From: Streptomyces sp. SID13031
GTDB lineage: Bacteria > Actinomycetota > Actinomycetes > Propionibacteriales > Kribbellaceae
Direction of reading: 5' to 3'
NCBI RefSeq assembly: GCF_010548305.1
Contig: NZ_JAAGLV010000001.1
Location: 310,001-374,000 of the forward strand
Length of the DNA stretch: 64,000 nt
The translations under genes were made by a program, and so were the position numbers. The notes under the pieces were generated by a model. It had not been told where the DNA came from and searched no databases. It saw only the letters and a list, made by a program, of their open reading frames with translations. Below are positions 62,331 through 64,000 of this stretch, piece after piece (positions within the stretch are counted from its first letter, which is position 1; the number at the start of each line of letters is the position of its first letter).

Positions 62331-62345
62331 GTTACACAGAGTAAC
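62331..62345 (-). promoter_or_regulatory. Palindrome in the bldD promoter
   Basis: GTTAC-ACAGA-GTAAC is a perfect 5-5-5 inverted repeat 75 bases before the bldD start, next to a -10-like TATTGT on the bldD strand. It is a candidate autoregulatory BldD site. Confidence 0.4.
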
Positions 62346-62416
62346 AATATTCTGCTCGCGAGGCCAGCGTCAAGACGGCGTGTCACATCCGATACCATGT
62401 CAAGCGGTCCGAACGT

Positions 62417-62453
62417 CCTTTAAAGACCCGTCCAGAGAGGCGGGAAAGGAGGA
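62417..62453 (+). promoter_or_regulatory. PyrR-binding hairpin that hides the pyrR ribosome binding site
   Basis: TCCTTT (62417-62422) pairs with AAAGGA (62446-62451), and CCCG (62428-62431) with CGGG (62442-62445). The loop TCCAGAGAGG (62432-62441) fits the known PyrR-binding loop. The 3' arm contains AAAGGAGG, the ribosome binding site 9 bases before ATG 62463. PyrR with UMP would stabilise the hairpin and block translation, as reported for mycobacteria. Confidence 0.75.
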
Positions 62454-62462
62454 ACGGTAGCG

Positions 62463-63077
62463 ATGAGCCCTGCCTCGGTACCGCAGTCCCAGGCCGATGG
62501 TGCAGAAGTTTCTGCCCCCGCGGTCAAGGCTGTACCCCGCACAGTGCTGGATGCTTCCGACATTTCCCGGGCACTGACCCGGATCGCGCACGAGATCCTC
62601 GAGCGCAACCGGGGTGCCGACCCCGTCGTCCTGCTCGGCATTCCTACCAGAGGCGTGGGTCTGGCGACCCGCATCTCGGAGCGGATCGCCGCCGTCGAAG
62701 GACGGAGCGTGCCAACGGGATCACTCGACGTGACGATGTACCGCGACGACATCGGCCTCAAGCCGGCCCGTGCCCTCGAGCACACCGACATTCCGCCGGG
62801 CGGGATCGACGGCAAGGTCGTCGTCCTGATCGACGACGTGCTCTTCTCCGGCCGGACGATCCGCGCCGCGCTGGACGCGATCGGCGACATCGGCCGGCCC
62901 AAGGCGGTCCAGCTCGCCGTCCTGGTCGACCGCGGCCACCGCGAGCTGCCGATCCGCGCGGACTACGTCGGCAAGAACCTGCCCACCTCACTGGTCGAGC
63001 GGGTCACCGTCCACCTGACCGAGTACGACGGCACCGACGCGGTCTTGATCGCCGACAAGACGGGAGCCTCCGCGTGA
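62463..63077 (+). CDS. pyrR: Pyrimidine operon regulator PyrR (uracil phosphoribosyltransferase)
   Basis: A 204-aa RNA-binding regulator with a PRT fold. The N-terminal 25 residues are an actinobacterial extension. Then [20 protein letters not shown], the PRPP loop [20 protein letters not shown] and [20 protein letters not shown]. It senses UMP and represses the pyr operon by binding the leader hairpin; it may also make UMP from uracil. It overlaps pyrB by one or four bases. Confidence 0.96.
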   Translation: MSPASVPQSQADGAEVSAPAVKAVPRTVLDASDISRALTRIAHEILERNRGADPVVLLGIPTRGVGLATRISERIAAVEGRSVPTGSLDVTMYRDDIGLKPARALEHTDIPPGGIDGKVVVLIDDVLFSGRTIRAALDAIGDIGRPKAVQLAVLVDRGHRELPIRADYVGKNLPTSLVERVTVHLTEYDGTDAVLIADKTGASA

Positions 63078-64000
63078 TGCGGCATCTGCTCAGCGCGGGC
63101 GACCTCAGCCGCGACGACGCCAACCTGATCCTGGACACCGCCGAGGAGATGCGCGCGCTCGCGGACCGGCCGATCAAGAAACTGCCCGCGCTGCGCGGCC
63201 GTACGGTGGTCAACCTCTTCTTCGAGGACTCCACCCGGACCAGGATCTCGTTCGAGGCGGCCGCCAAGCGGTTGTCGGCCGACGTCATCAACTTCTCCGC
63301 CAAGGGCTCCAGCGTGAGCAAGGGGGAGAGCCTCAAGGACACCGCGCTCACCCTGCAGGCGATGGGCGCCGACGGCGTCGTCTGCCGGCACGGCTCGTCG
63401 GGCGCACCGCACCTGCTGGCGACCTCGGGCTGGCTGAACGGCTCGGTGGTCAACGCCGGCGACGGCACCCACGAGCACCCCACCCAGGCACTGCTGGACG
63501 CCTTCACCATGCGCCGGCACCTCGGCTCGCTCGACGGCCGCCGGATCACCATCGTCGGCGACGTCCTGCACAGCCGGGTGGCCCGGTCGAACGTGCTGCT
63601 GCTCTCGACGCTCGGCGCCGAGGTCACCGTGGTGGCACCGCCGACGCTGCTCCCGGTCGACATGACCAACTGGCCGTGCGCCACGTCGTACGACCTGGAC
63701 GGGGCCCTCGGCAAGAGCGACGCGGTGATGATGCTGCGCGTGCAGCGCGAGCGGATGGGCGACGCGTTCTTCCCCAGCGCCCGCGAGTACACCCGCCGCT
63801 ACGGCCTCGACGTGCACCGGATGGCGCAGCTGCCCGACGAGGCGATCGTGCTGCACCCCGGCCCGATGAACCGCGGTATGGAGATCAGCGCCGAGGTCGC
63901 CGACTCGACCCGCTCGGTGATCGTCGAACAGGTCACGAACGGCGTGGCGATCCGGATGGCGGTGCTTTACCTGCTGCTCTCGGGCAGTAACGACGCGAGT
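63077..64000 (+). CDS. pyrB: Aspartate carbamoyltransferase, 3'-truncated by window edge
   Basis: Catalytic chain joining carbamoyl phosphate and aspartate, first committed step of pyrimidine synthesis. 308 codons are present and the frame runs past the end; family members are about 310 residues, so only the last few are missing. Motifs: [20 protein letters not shown] (carbamoyl phosphate site), [24 protein letters not shown] and [14 protein letters not shown]. The start is ATG 63077 overlapping the pyrR stop (TGATG), or GTG 63074. It is translated together with pyrR and so falls under the PyrR switch. Confidence 0.97.
   Translation, partial: MRHLLSAGDLSRDDANLILDTAEEMRALADRPIKKLPALRGRTVVNLFFEDSTRTRISFEAAAKRLSADVINFSAKGSSVSKGESLKDTALTLQAMGADGVVCRHGSSGAPHLLATSGWLNGSVVNAGDGTHEHPTQALLDAFTMRRHLGSLDGRRITIVGDVLHSRVARSNVLLLSTLGAEVTVVAPPTLLPVDMTNWPCATSYDLDGALGKSDAVMMLRVQRERMGDAFFPSAREYTRRYGLDVHRMAQLPDEAIVLHPGPMNRGMEISAEVADSTRSVIVEQVTNGVAIRMAVLYLLLSGSNDAS

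Overview
The window is high-GC actinobacterial DNA. It most resembles a Kribbella-like member of the Propionibacteriales, judged from gene content: actinobacterial SecA2, BldD, alaS followed by two small membrane genes, RarA, and twin-arginine secreted enzymes. Genus is an inference, because no search was run. Many genes have GTG starts, 4-bp stop/start overlaps, or a -10 box only 6-9 bases from the start codon, which suggests leaderless mRNAs.

The backbone runs aspS (5' end cut by the window) ... rarA ... alaS-ruvX-mltG-aroE ... A24 prepilin peptidase ... aroC-aroK-aroB ... aroQ ... efp-nusB, bldD, pyrR-pyrB (3' end cut by the window). This order is known from other actinobacteria, for example mycobacteria. 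The interest lies in the cargo placed between these genes.

1.4-15.9 kb: a secreted GH19-type hydrolase, a leaderless GntR regulator, a secreted GxGYxYP protein behind two LacI-type palindromes, a vanadium-haloperoxidase-like phosphatase, a DeoR-MFS pair, an AMIN-like secreted protein, a GNAT protein, SecA2, a membrane diguanylate cyclase and a second MFS exporter.

18.2-28.7 kb: an eight-gene, translationally coupled exopolysaccharide operon. It holds a Gfo/Idh dehydrogenase, a DegT aminotransferase, a hexapeptide acyltransferase, a priming sugar transferase, a MurJ-like flippase, an O-antigen ligase/polymerase-like protein, a Wzz/BY-kinase-like protein and a lysozyme-like protein. A convergent GT4 glycosyltransferase overlaps its 3' end.

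42.4-54.0 kb: an island between aroB and aroQ, which are adjacent in relatives. It carries a decayed tyrosine recombinase fused in frame to a second recombinase, a second 5' recombinase fragment 4.5 kb downstream, a lipoprotein, an ArsR/SRPBCC cassette with one frameshifted gene, a DUF222-HNH gene with a perfect LexA box over its start codon, a HelD-type RNA polymerase motor and a divergent TetR regulator with two matched operators.

54.8-60.3 kb: a second insertion, between aroQ and efp. It includes a LuxR-type regulator, a truncated gene, an NAD(P)-binding protein, an EamA exporter/MarR pair with three phased operator boxes, and an orphan isoaspartyl-methyltransferase-like enzyme.

A regulatory theme is c-di-GMP. 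BldD is encoded with its ligand motif intact, and a BldD-like palindrome lies just upstream of the diguanylate cyclase. The pyrR leader can fold into a PyrR-binding hairpin that hides the ribosome binding site.
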